Source of the DNA: Clostridia bacterium
GTDB lineage: Bacteria; Bacillota_A; Clostridia; Oscillospirales; CAG-272
Direction: 5' to 3'
DNA length: 20,594 bases
NCBI GenBank assembly: GCA_017959485.1
Contig: JAGDAM010000265.1
Location: 1 to 20,594 of the forward strand
A program made the position numbers and the translations under genes. This document shows positions 1 through 7,592 of this stretch, one piece after another. Within the stretch, counting starts at the first letter, position 1. Each line of letters begins with the position of its first letter. The notes beneath the pieces were generated by a model. It was not told the origin of the DNA and searched no databases. It was given only the letters and a program-made list of their open reading frames with translations.

Positions 1-2
1 GT

Positions 3-1670
3 ATGCAGAGAGTCAAGCAGGAGCTTGAAAACATCAGTCTGCAGTATCTCGATCCGATCGGATACGCCGAAATCAGCCGTTATATCGAGACAAAATACGG
101 AGACAACAAGGAGTTCATCGACCACATCCGTTCGCTCGTAAACGCGAAACTGAAGGAGAACTCGATTGATTTCTCGCTCGAGGGAAGAATAAAGACGGTA
201 TACAGCATCTACCGCAAGATGTATACCCAGAACAAAAGCTTCGACGAGATATACGATTTCTACGCCCTCCGGATAATCGTCGGGACCGAACTCGAATGCT
301 ACACGACGCTCGGACTGATTCACGAGATGTTCAAATCGATTCCGGGGAGGTTCAAGGACTACATATCGACTCCGAAGCCGAATATGTACCGCTCGCTCCA
401 CACGACCGTCATCGGCCGCGACGGAATACCTTTCGAGGTCCAGATAAGAACCCGCGAAATGCACGAGGTCGCCGAATACGGTATCGCCGCGCACTGGAAA
501 TACAAGTCGGGAGAGAAGGCCGATCCGGATATCGACCGCAAGCTCGACTGGATTGCGCGTCTGATCGAGACCGAGGACGCAACCCGCGACCCCGACGAGT
601 TCATGGCGGCCATCAAGACCGACGTTTTTCACGACGAGACCTACGTCTTCACTCCTAAGGGAGACGTTATCGCGCTGCCCTACGGGGCGACCGTTATCGA
701 TTTTGCCTACGCGATCCATTCCGCCGTCGGCAACAAGATGGTCGGCGCCAAGATCAACGGAATGATCGTCCCGATAGACCGCGTTCCGCAGAACGGGGAG
801 ATCGTCGAGATAATCACCTCTTCATCCTCCCGCGGTCCGAGCCGCGACTGGCTCAACATCGTCCGTACCAGCGAGGCGAGGACCAAGATCCGGACCTGGT
901 TCAAGAAGGAGAAGAGAGCCGACAACATCCAGCTCGGACGCTCGCTGGTGGAGCAGCTCTTCCGGGGATTCGGATGCTCCTATACCGACGCTCAGTTCGA
1001 CCAGATCTGCGATACGGTGGCTCAGCGCAACGGCTTTAACGGAACCGACGATCTGTTCAACACCATCGGCTACGGCGGAATCTCGATGACCAAGATCTCC
1101 TCGCGCCTGCGCGACGAGTTCGACCGCACCGTCCGTCCCGCCGATACGCAGCAGACCGAGCACGAGTTCAGACCTGTTCGCAATCCCGGAAAGATCCGGA
1201 CGAACAGCGGGGTCGTCGTCGACGGAGAGAGCGGCTGCGCCGTCAAATTCGCGAAATGCTGCAGCCCCCTGCCCGGAGACCGGATCGTCGGCTTCATTAC
1301 TCAGGGGTTCGGCATATCGATCCACAAGGAAGACTGTCCGAACGTTAAAAAATACTCCGAGTCGCCTGAAAAGGCGGCACGGCTCGTCAGCGCGGAATGG
1401 GAAGGGACCATCTCTTCGAGAAACGGCGACGTATTCGAGTCGTCGATAAGGGTCGTCGCCGAAAACCGTCTCTCGCTGATGGCGGATCTGACCGCCGCTC
1501 TTTACGAGATGAGGGTTTCCGTTCTCAATTTCAACTCGCAGAACCGGCCTGACGGAACTACGATCGTCTCCTTCAAGGTCGCGTGCAAAAACACCGAGCA
1601 TTTTTATTCAATAGTTTCGCGTCTGAAATCGATCAGATACGTGAAATCGGTCGACAGGGGGTTCATCTGA
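3..1670 (+). CDS. rel: Bifunctional Rel/SpoT-type (p)ppGpp synthetase/hydrolase, 5' part missing
   Basis: This is the C-terminal 555 residues of a RelA/SpoT homologue. These enzymes make (p)ppGpp from GTP/GDP and ATP, and many also hydrolyse it, in the stringent response. The reading frame is open to the window edge, so the Met at position 3 is probably internal; about 190 residues carrying the HD hydrolase domain should lie upstream. Visible in order are the synthetase domain (about residues 45-170, with the NMYRSLHTTV and EVQIRTREMHEVAEYGIAAHWKYK-type motifs), a TGS domain (about 210-275), a conserved-cysteine region (KCCSPLPGD, HKEDCPN) and a C-terminal ACT domain (about 485-555). Residues 116-119 read RFKD, the RxKD signature of bifunctional Rel enzymes; synthetase-only RelA has ExDD. 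The stop lies one base before the hemZ start, so the two are probably co-transcribed. Confidence 0.95.
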   Translation: MQRVKQELENISLQYLDPIGYAEISRYIETKYGDNKEFIDHIRSLVNAKLKENSIDFSLEGRIKTVYSIYRKMYTQNKSFDEIYDFYALRIIVGTELECYTTLGLIHEMFKSIPGRFKDYISTPKPNMYRSLHTTVIGRDGIPFEVQIRTREMHEVAEYGIAAHWKYKSGEKADPDIDRKLDWIARLIETEDATRDPDEFMAAIKTDVFHDETYVFTPKGDVIALPYGATVIDFAYAIHSAVGNKMVGAKINGMIVPIDRVPQNGEIVEIITSSSSRGPSRDWLNIVRTSEARTKIRTWFKKEKRADNIQLGRSLVEQLFRGFGCSYTDAQFDQICDTVAQRNGFNGTDDLFNTIGYGGISMTKISSRLRDEFDRTVRPADTQQTEHEFRPVRNPGKIRTNSGVVVDGESGCAVKFAKCCSPLPGDRIVGFITQGFGISIHKEDCPNVKKYSESPEKAARLVSAEWEGTISSRNGDVFESSIRVVAENRLSLMADLTAALYEMRVSVLNFNSQNRPDGTTIVSFKVACKNTEHFYSIVSRLKSIRYVKSVDRGFI

Positions 1671-1671
1671 C

Positions 1672-3159
1672 ATGATACTGCATATTGACGGCAATATCAA
1701 CAGGTATTACGTTCAGACGCTCTGTATGATATTCTTCCCGGGATCATCCTTCCCGGTAGGAGAGGAGCCGGGGCCGGACGTCCCCGAACTGTCGCTGAAA
1801 CTGTCGCCCGACGACTGCGGTTATACCGCGGAGTGCTCGGTTTCATACAGGGGCAGGACCGCCTTCTGCGAGAAGAGCAGAAAGCGCGAAGCGGAAGAGA
1901 CCGACGAGCGGACGCGCAAGCTGGCCGTCGGCGACGCGGTTCTCTCGGCGCTCGGGGATCTCTTGGAGTACCGGCCTTCCTGGGGCGTACTCACGGGGGT
2001 GCGCCCGTCAAAGGTGGCGACCGAGATGCTGTCGAAGGGAGTCAGCCGCACCCGGGTCAAAAAGATTTTGACCGCCGATTACGGACTGTTCGCGAAAAAA
2101 GCGGCTCTCGCCGTCGAGGTCGCGAATAACGAAAGGAAACTGACCGCAGACTTGTCGCCGCTCGACTGCAGTCTCTACGTATCGATTCCTTTCTGCCCCT
2201 CGAGGTGCAGTTACTGCTCGTTCGTTTCTTATACTTCCAAAAGATTTCTAACTCTGATCCCGGATTACGTCGACCGGGTCATAGTCGATATGAAGCGCGT
2301 CTTCGCGCTCGCACGCGAATTCGGACTGAATATCCGCACGGTCTATTTCGGTGGCGGAACCCCGACGATACTCGAGCCGGAGCTTATCCGGCGGCTGCTT
2401 TCGACGGTGGCCGAGGGGCTTGACGGGCGAGTTCCCGAAGAATACACCTACGAATCGGGACGCCCCGACACAATCACCGCCGAGAAACTCGCGGTATTGC
2501 GCGAATTCGGCGTCGACAGAATCAGCGTAAATCCCCAGACCCTCTCGGACGAGGTTATGGCGGGCATAGGCAGGCATCACACCGTCGACGACTTCTACCG
2601 CGCTTTTTCACTCGCGAGAGAGGCCGGATTCGGGACGATAAACACCGATCCCATCGCGGGACTTCCGGGTGACGATTTCAGAAAGTTTTCCGCGTCGGTC
2701 GACGGAATACTGGCGCTCCGCCCCGAGAACGTGACCGTCCACACCTTCTGCGTGAAACGCTCCGCCGAACTCAAGGCCCGCGACGACATTTATTCCATGA
2801 GGGGAGGCGACGCCGGAAAGTGCGTCGACTACTCGCAGATCAAAATGCGCCAGGCGGGTTATATACCGTACTATATGTACCGGCAGAAGAACACCGTCGG
2901 CAACTTTGAAAACGTCGGATTCTCGCTTCCGGGGCACGAGGGAAGATACAATATTTATATGATGGAAGAACTGCACACCATCCTCGCGGTAGGCGCGGGA
3001 GCGGTCTCCAAATTCGTCCGCCTTCCCGAAAAGGAGGGACAGACCGCCGTGATCAGGCGGATATTCAATTCAAAATATCCGTATGAGTATCTTGACCGCG
3101 GAAACTGCGACGATATGATCGAACAGATGAGAGGGCTTTACAGTGATTATCAAAGATAA
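1672..3159 (+). CDS. hemZ: HemZ-type coproporphyrinogen III dehydrogenase-like radical SAM protein
   Basis: A 495-residue protein of the HemN/HemZ radical SAM family. These proteins are linked to oxygen-independent oxidation of coproporphyrinogen III in heme synthesis, although some relatives do other chemistry. The 4Fe-4S/SAM motif CxxxCxxC is at Cys175, Cys179 and Cys182, followed by a YFGGGTPT motif typical of the family. An N-terminal region of about 165 residues precedes the radical SAM core, which matches HemZ and not the shorter HemN/HemW proteins. The ATG follows an AGGGGG ribosome binding site inside the end of rel. The last 17 bases overlap the next gene, so translation is probably coupled. 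No other heme-pathway gene is visible, so the exact substrate is inferred from family only. Confidence 0.9.
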   Translation: MILHIDGNINRYYVQTLCMIFFPGSSFPVGEEPGPDVPELSLKLSPDDCGYTAECSVSYRGRTAFCEKSRKREAEETDERTRKLAVGDAVLSALGDLLEYRPSWGVLTGVRPSKVATEMLSKGVSRTRVKKILTADYGLFAKKAALAVEVANNERKLTADLSPLDCSLYVSIPFCPSRCSYCSFVSYTSKRFLTLIPDYVDRVIVDMKRVFALAREFGLNIRTVYFGGGTPTILEPELIRRLLSTVAEGLDGRVPEEYTYESGRPDTITAEKLAVLREFGVDRISVNPQTLSDEVMAGIGRHHTVDDFYRAFSLAREAGFGTINTDPIAGLPGDDFRKFSASVDGILALRPENVTVHTFCVKRSAELKARDDIYSMRGGDAGKCVDYSQIKMRQAGYIPYYMYRQKNTVGNFENVGFSLPGHEGRYNIYMMEELHTILAVGAGAVSKFVRLPEKEGQTAVIRRIFNSKYPYEYLDRGNCDDMIEQMRGLYSDYQR

Positions 3160-4081
3160 GAACCCGATACGCACTCTTCCCGCCGAGATAGACGAAGAGG
3201 AGGGAAGAAGGATAGTCACCGCGGCTGACGAGCGCTTTGCCGGGACTCTCTGCCGACTTGCCGACGACATAATAGCGAAAGGCGAAAAAGAGGGCGCCAT
3301 CCGCGCGATATCGCTCTGCGGACCGACCTGCTCGGGCAAGACTACGGCGGCTTCCATGATAATCAGGCAGCTCGAGAACCGCGGCTGCCGGGTACACGTC
3401 ATTTCGCTTGACGACTACTATTTCAACCGCGCCTATCTTCTCGCCCGCAGCGAGACGGGCAAGATAGATTTCGACTCTCCCGGGACCATCGACACCGACC
3501 TGCTTTCGATGACGGTCAACGACCTTCTGGTGAACGGCAAGCGCGAGACCTATCTGCCCGAGTTCGATTTCAACACCGGCAACCGCTCCGGTTTCCGCCG
3601 CGTCGAGGTCGATCCGGGCGACGTCTTCCTTTTCGAGGGGATACAGGCGCTCTATCCGGAGGTCGCGTCGCTTTTCAAAAATATGCCTCACGCGTCGATC
3701 TTCATTACGGTTATGCGGAGCATCCGAATCGGCGACAGGATATTCAACCGCGACTACATCCGGCTGATCCGGCGTCTTGTGCGCGATTTCAGCCGCCGCG
3801 GAGCAAGCGCCGACACCACCTTCAAACTCTGGCCGTCGGTCCGGGAAAACGAAAACGTAAACATTTATCCCTATTCCGGATGGACCGATTACCACGTCGA
3901 CTCGATGATGGATTTCGACATTCCTATGCTGAAGCCCTATCTTCTGAAGGTTTTCGAGGCAATGGATCCCGACAGCCCATACGCTTTCGACGCCCGCGCC
4001 ATCGCCGACGCCGTGGCGGGAGTGCCTGTCATCGACCGCAAATGGCTGGCTCCCGATTCGATCTACCGTGAATTCATTTGA
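3143..4081 (+). CDS. Uridine kinase-like nucleoside kinase (P-loop, Udk/phosphoribulokinase family)
   Basis: A 312-residue P-loop kinase expected to phosphorylate a nucleoside, probably uridine or cytidine, in salvage. The Walker A motif GPTCSGKT is at residues 60-67. It is followed by the ISLDDYYFNR motif of the uridine kinase family and by a C-terminal RLVRDFSRRG...LWPSV...NIYPY block typical of Firmicute nucleoside kinases. Many clostridial relatives carry an extra N-terminal TGS/ThrRS-like half; this one lacks it and has only about 55 residues before the P-loop. The start is GTG at 3143, seven to eight bases after GAGAGGG and overlapping hemZ by 17 bases. The stop is 11 bases before rqcP. 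Family assignment is firm; the exact substrate is inferred. Confidence 0.85.
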   Translation: MIIKDKNPIRTLPAEIDEEEGRRIVTAADERFAGTLCRLADDIIAKGEKEGAIRAISLCGPTCSGKTTAASMIIRQLENRGCRVHVISLDDYYFNRAYLLARSETGKIDFDSPGTIDTDLLSMTVNDLLVNGKRETYLPEFDFNTGNRSGFRRVEVDPGDVFLFEGIQALYPEVASLFKNMPHASIFITVMRSIRIGDRIFNRDYIRLIRRLVRDFSRRGASADTTFKLWPSVRENENVNIYPYSGWTDYHVDSMMDFDIPMLKPYLLKVFEAMDPDSPYAFDARAIADAVAGVPVIDRKWLAPDSIYREFI

Positions 4082-4092
4082 GGTAAACCCCA

Positions 4093-4341
4093 ATGAGACT
4101 TGACAAATATCTTAAAGTCGCGAGGATAATAAAAAGACGCACGGTCGCCAACGACGCCTGCGACGGCGAGCACGTCACGGTAAACGGCAGAACCGCAAAG
4201 GCGTCGTACGAGGTAAAAACGGGAGACGTGATAACCGTCGCGTTCGGGAAGAGATCCCTGACCGTGCGGGTCACGTCGGTCGCACCGACGGTAAAAAAAG
4301 AGGACTCGGCGTCGCTCTACGAGATCATCTCGCAGGAGTGA
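4093..4341 (+). CDS. rqcP: RqcP (S4-domain ribosome-associated quality-control factor)
   Basis: An 82-residue protein that is almost entirely an S4 RNA-binding domain (MRLDKYLKVARIIKRRTVAN...VNGRTAKASYEVKTGD). Length and sequence match RqcP (YabO in Bacillus subtilis), which works with RqcH on stalled 50S subunits during C-terminal alanine tailing of blocked nascent chains. Heat-shock protein HslR (Hsp15) is the related enterobacterial form. A GAGGT ribosome binding site overlaps the TGA of the upstream kinase. The divIC-like gene follows 21 bases downstream. In spore-forming Bacilli and Clostridia yabP and yabQ usually sit between rqcP and divIC; they are absent here. Confidence 0.9.
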   Translation: MRLDKYLKVARIIKRRTVANDACDGEHVTVNGRTAKASYEVKTGDVITVAFGKRSLTVRVTSVAPTVKKEDSASLYEIISQE

Positions 4342-4362
4342 CGGGGTCCCGGGAGGAAGAAA

Positions 4363-4686
4363 ATGGCACGTCTGTTTGCCGGCAGGGAACAAAAGTCCCG
4401 CCGCGGGGTTTTCGGCAAGGCGTCGTTTTTCGTCAAGCTGGCGCTCCTTATCATCGTGATCATCCTGATCATCCGCACCGTGGTTATGATTATGGAGTAC
4501 GCGAAGCTCGCGGAGCGCACGCGGGAACTGAAGGCGAAGATTGCCGCCGAGGAAGAGAAGATAGACGAACTGAATTATTATATCAATTCACCCATCGACG
4601 AGCATTACGTGCGAAAATTCGCCCGTGAGCTGCTCGGACTCGTTCCGTCTAACGAGAAGGTGATAATAACCGATCCGGGGAACTGA
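4363..4686 (+). CDS. divIC: DivIC/FtsB-family septum formation initiator
   Basis: A 107-residue bitopic membrane protein. It has a basic cytoplasmic N-terminus (residues 1-21), one hydrophobic segment (about 22-45) and a charged heptad-like stretch (about 46-72, ELKAKIAAEEEKIDEL). A short extracytoplasmic tail carries the family pattern of Tyr-x-x-Lys-x-Ala-Arg-Glu-x-Leu followed by Gly-Leu-Val. Members bind FtsL and DivIB/FtsQ in the division-site complex that activates septal peptidoglycan synthesis. The ribosome binding site GGGAGGAA precedes the ATG. Position after rqcP matches the conserved rqcP-(yabPQ)-divIC order. It is the last gene of the plus-strand run and is followed by a strong terminator. 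Confidence 0.85.
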   Translation: MARLFAGREQKSRRGVFGKASFFVKLALLIIVIILIIRTVVMIMEYAKLAERTRELKAKIAAEEEKIDELNYYINSPIDEHYVRKFARELLGLVPSNEKVIITDPGN

Positions 4687-4712
4687 TTCTTCCGTTACGT
4701 ACCTTGTTTATA

Positions 4713-4757
4713 TATATTTTTCGCCGGGCGGATTTCTTCCGCCCGGCGAAAAATATA
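4713..4757. terminator. Bidirectional intrinsic terminator between divIC and the prfB operon
   Basis: A perfect 19-bp inverted repeat (4713-4731 with 4739-4757) encloses a 7-base loop. The GC core CGCCGGGCGG is flanked by A and T runs, so either strand reads as a GC hairpin followed by U5. It sits between two convergent genes and should end both transcripts. Confidence 0.9.
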
Positions 4758-4775
4758 GACAGTTGCGCTTCCGGT

Positions 4776-5045
4776 TCAGTTCTCCGGAGGAGCGGTGTAC
4801 GCGGGTCCCTCCTGCTTCGGTGCGGAGTTTCTGTCGCGGAGGCATAGCGAAACGATCAGCGCGGGCAGGAAAGCGCCGACTCCGAACCAGTAGAAGCCCA
4901 CGCGGCTGTAACCCTTGTTCCCGGCGATCCTCGAGGGGATTATGGCCAGGAAGAAGAGAGCGATCGTGCCTATGATCACTCCTATGATGTATCCGGTCAG
5001 AATAGCTGCTCCGAAATCATCCAAATTAGTTGAATAAAAAAACAT
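4776..5045 (-). CDS. Small two-helix membrane protein of unknown function
   Basis: An 89-residue protein with two predicted membrane segments (about residues 13-37 and 50-68). They are separated by a short polar turn (SRIAGNKGYSR), and the C-terminal tail is rich in Pro and charged residues. I do not recognise the family. An AAAGGAG ribosome binding site lies about eight bases before the ATG, which supports expression. It starts 17 bases after the stop of the upstream surface-protein gene and is the last gene before the terminator at 4713-4757, so it is probably the distal gene of the prfB-led operon. Confidence 0.7.
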   Translation of the reverse strand: MFFYSTNLDDFGAAILTGYIIGVIIGTIALFFLAIIPSRIAGNKGYSRVGFYWFGVGAFLPALIVSLCLRDRNSAPKQEGPAYTAPPEN

Positions 5046-5062
5046 AGCTGTTCTCCTTTCGG

Positions 5063-6211
5063 TTACTTTTGAAATACGATTTTTCTCGCCGGTTCCTGTC
5101 CGACCGGCTCGTCGTATTCATACCATTCCGGACAGGCGGCAAATGCGTCGAGCAGTTCTTTTTCTTCGCCCGACTCCTCGTCATAGACGGTATACTCCGA
5201 GACCTCGGTCACGACGTTGCCTCCGGTCATGCTTAGCCGGCGCTTAAAGTATATTCCCTGATCGAGGGCGGTCCCTCTTACAAGCAGCGCCTGTCTGTAG
5301 GAGTGAAGTTCAATCTTTTTCACTCCGCTGTCAACCATAAGGCAGGACGCGGCTCCCTCGCATTCGAGAAGAAGCGCGATATTATCCTCCGCCTCGACGG
5401 TAAGCGATCCTCTGCCGGTGAACGTGACGCTTCCGCCGTACCCGGCTCCCCAGACGACGATCTGTCCTAAGGTGTTTTCTCCGACGAGCTCGATTTTAAA
5501 TCCGTTGCCCATCATATTGACGTCGAGGGCGCCGCAGGAAAAGTCGGTCAAAGTGAGGGTGTTGGTGTCTTTGTCGTAAACGGCTCCCGTGCCGGTGAAG
5601 TCTTCGGCTCCCTCGTAATCCCGCCAGTAGCTTCCGGCGTACAGATACTGCCAGTCGGCACTGTCGTCGGAGCCCACCCTGACGTATGCCTCGCTTCCCA
5701 TTCCGCCCCAGGCGTATGTGCCGTCGAAATCGGGATCAAGGTTGTCAAGCTGCGGGAAGGACCTTACCGCCTTTGAGGCGGTCGGATATTGCGGCTGATC
5801 GAATCCGTCTATATAGTGGTCGCTCTCGGAAGACCACTGATCCTTGTCTCCGTGGAAGAACTCGCCTCTTAGGACCTCCTCGAGGAAGGAGTCTCCCGAT
5901 TCCGAAGTGAAAATGTCGTATCCGAGCATATCGAGACCGACGGCTCCCGCAAAGGCGGTCACAGCGACCGAAACCGCCAAAAGCGGCTTTAAGAGATAGT
6001 CCTTCAGCCGCTGCCTCCGCTGACGCTTGGCGGCTTCCTCGGCAAACTCCTCTGAAGGAATCGCTGCGGGACGGTAGGCGACGCCGACGTCCTGCTCCAG
6101 CGGCGGATGGTCCTCCGAAGCATCGTTGAACTCGCGGACCGGCAGGTCTTCGGGCGGAAGAATATCCGTCATCTCACGGGGAGTGCCGTATTCATCCTGA
6201 AAGTGCTTCAT
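5063..6211 (-). CDS. Single-pass surface protein with a beta-rich extracellular region, unknown function
   Basis: A 382-residue protein with an acidic cytoplasmic N-terminus and a basic stretch at about residues 62-72 (KRQRRQRLKDY). One membrane segment lies at about 76-96, followed by an extracellular part of about 285 residues rich in Gly, Asp, Ser and aromatics. Residues about 206-275 alternate short beta-like strands with Gly/Asn turns (NTLTLTDF, FKIELVGENT, SVTFTGRGSLTVEA). This resembles beta-helical or carbohydrate-binding surface modules found in gut Firmicutes; that is a resemblance, not an identification. No clear Shine-Dalgarno precedes the ATG at 6211; a second in-frame ATG is at residue 14. 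It lies 33 bases after mscS. Confidence 0.7.
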   Translation of the reverse strand: MKHFQDEYGTPREMTDILPPEDLPVREFNDASEDHPPLEQDVGVAYRPAAIPSEEFAEEAAKRQRRQRLKDYLLKPLLAVSVAVTAFAGAVGLDMLGYDIFTSESGDSFLEEVLRGEFFHGDKDQWSSESDHYIDGFDQPQYPTASKAVRSFPQLDNLDPDFDGTYAWGGMGSEAYVRVGSDDSADWQYLYAGSYWRDYEGAEDFTGTGAVYDKDTNTLTLTDFSCGALDVNMMGNGFKIELVGENTLGQIVVWGAGYGGSVTFTGRGSLTVEAEDNIALLLECEGAASCLMVDSGVKKIELHSYRQALLVRGTALDQGIYFKRRLSMTGGNVVTEVSEYTVYDEESGEEKELLDAFAACPEWYEYDEPVGQEPARKIVFQK

Positions 6212-6244
6212 TGTTCAGATAATAGTGGTAAAGCGGGCGGCGGA

Positions 6245-7141
6245 TTAAGACACGGGGATGTTGTGAACGTCGACCTGCGGGAAGGGGCACTCGACTCCGA
6301 GGTCCTTGAATCCGAGAAGCAGATCGTGATTCAGTATGCGGCTGCCCGAGAAGATGTTGCTCTCGTCGACTTCGACGACGAATTTGAGTATCACGCCGCT
6401 GTCGGCCAGTTCGTTGATTCCGAGATAGACTGGAGGGGCCTTCATAACGTCGGGATGTGCTTCGAATATCCGCTGAACGAGCCCGGGAATTTCCGATTCG
6501 AGCTTGCGGAAATCGGTGCCGTAGGGCACGGCTATCTCGCAGGCGCTGCGTGAGGGCTTGTCGGAACGGTTGAGTATGTTTTTCATCGAAGAGTTGTTGA
6601 CAATCTTGACGTTTCCGCCCGGATCGGTCAGGCAGGTGGTGCGCAGGCCGATATTCGTGACGGTTCCGCGGAAGCCGCTGACTTCGACTATGTCGCCGAC
6701 ATTGTACTGGTTCTCAAACACCATAAACGCGCCGGTAACCATGTCCTCGATTAAGCTTTCCGCCGAGAAGCCGAGGATGAGGGCGACGATTCCGAGACTC
6801 GCGACGATGGTCGAAACGTTGACTCCGATAATCGAGAGACCCCAGCAGATGATAACCGTCGCGGAGACGTACTTGAGAACGCTCGAGATGATTGAGAGGA
6901 CCGAGCGGACTCTGTGGTTTTCAACCTTGATCGCGCCGATGATGAAGATCAACAGCGTCTCGGCGCAGAGCACTCCGGCTATCATAATGAGAAGTTTGAA
7001 GAGGTTGGACAGATTGACCGTGACGTTGCCGAAACTGTTGGCGTTGAGCAGACCCGTGAGGAATCCGACCGGGATAAGGATCGCGAGCAGTCCGGCACAG
7101 ATGCATAGCCGGATTATCTTGGATTTCTTGCTTTGCGGCAT
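6245..7141 (-). CDS. MscS-family small-conductance mechanosensitive channel
   Basis: A 298-residue membrane channel that would open under membrane tension to release solutes during hypo-osmotic shock. Hydrophobic segments lie at about residues 9-32, 47-71 and 88-106, followed by the pore helix (about 108-130, Gly/Ala-rich, ASLGIVALILGFSAESLIED). The beta domain then carries the family signature NQYNVGDIVEVSGFRGTVTNIGLRTT, and the alpha/beta cage domain forms the C-terminus. Length and layout match MscS/YnaI-type channels. A GAAAGGA ribosome binding site is upstream of the ATG. It is co-directional with prfB and starts 42 bases after the small membrane protein gene. Confidence 0.9.
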   Translation of the reverse strand: MPQSKKSKIIRLCICAGLLAILIPVGFLTGLLNANSFGNVTVNLSNLFKLLIMIAGVLCAETLLIFIIGAIKVENHRVRSVLSIISSVLKYVSATVIICWGLSIIGVNVSTIVASLGIVALILGFSAESLIEDMVTGAFMVFENQYNVGDIVEVSGFRGTVTNIGLRTTCLTDPGGNVKIVNNSSMKNILNRSDKPSRSACEIAVPYGTDFRKLESEIPGLVQRIFEAHPDVMKAPPVYLGINELADSGVILKFVVEVDESNIFSGSRILNHDLLLGFKDLGVECPFPQVDVHNIPVS

Positions 7142-7183
7142 GGCGTTTTTTCCTTTCGTTTGGTACGAAATAACATTATAAGT

Positions 7184-7570
7184 TTATCCGAGATCGAACT
7201 CGGTGGCTTCCTCGTCTTTGGGTATTCCGGAGATCGGAACGGCCTCGGGACTGCCTGAGGCACCGGACGCTTCTTTTTCGCCTTCCTTTTTTGAGAATAC
7301 GGCTGAAAAACCGCGTCTTTGGTCTCTCTGACGGTTTGCCTCGCGCAGTTTTTCAAGCGACTCGCGGACGCAATGCGCTATCAGAGACGTCAGGGGAACG
7401 GCGATCGAGAGAACGATCAGATTCCAGAATAACAGTTTTAACTTTTTGCGTCTTTTTTTGCGCAGCTGCTTCAGACCGGACGAAACGGTAAGAGCCGCAA
7501 GAAAACCCGCGCCGGCGAAGAAAAGTGACAGGATTCTCGAAAAACAGCTCTTTTTTCTTTTTTTAAACAT
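7184..7570 (-). CDS. Small membrane protein of unknown function downstream of prfB
   Basis: A 128-residue protein with a basic N-terminus and two hydrophobic segments (about residues 11-31 and 46-66). A strongly basic linker lies between them (KQLRKKRRKKLK), and the polar C-terminal tail ends in acidic residues. The basic loop predicts a cytoplasmic linker between the two helices. I do not recognise the family. AAAGGAG lies eight to ten bases before the ATG, and the start is 22 bases after the prfB stop, which supports co-transcription with prfB and mscS. Confidence 0.65.
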   Translation of the reverse strand: MFKKRKKSCFSRILSLFFAGAGFLAALTVSSGLKQLRKKRRKKLKLLFWNLIVLSIAVPLTSLIAHCVRESLEKLREANRQRDQRRGFSAVFSKKEGEKEASGASGSPEAVPISGIPKDEEATEFDLG

Positions 7571-7592
7571 TGCTTTGCTCCTTTTGCGACGC

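Noticed and set aside
3065..4093. 342-codon open frame on the minus strand
   Set aside because: It is fully antisense to the well-identified nucleoside kinase gene. The sequence shows no family motif, and long shadow frames are common with this GC-rich third-position bias.
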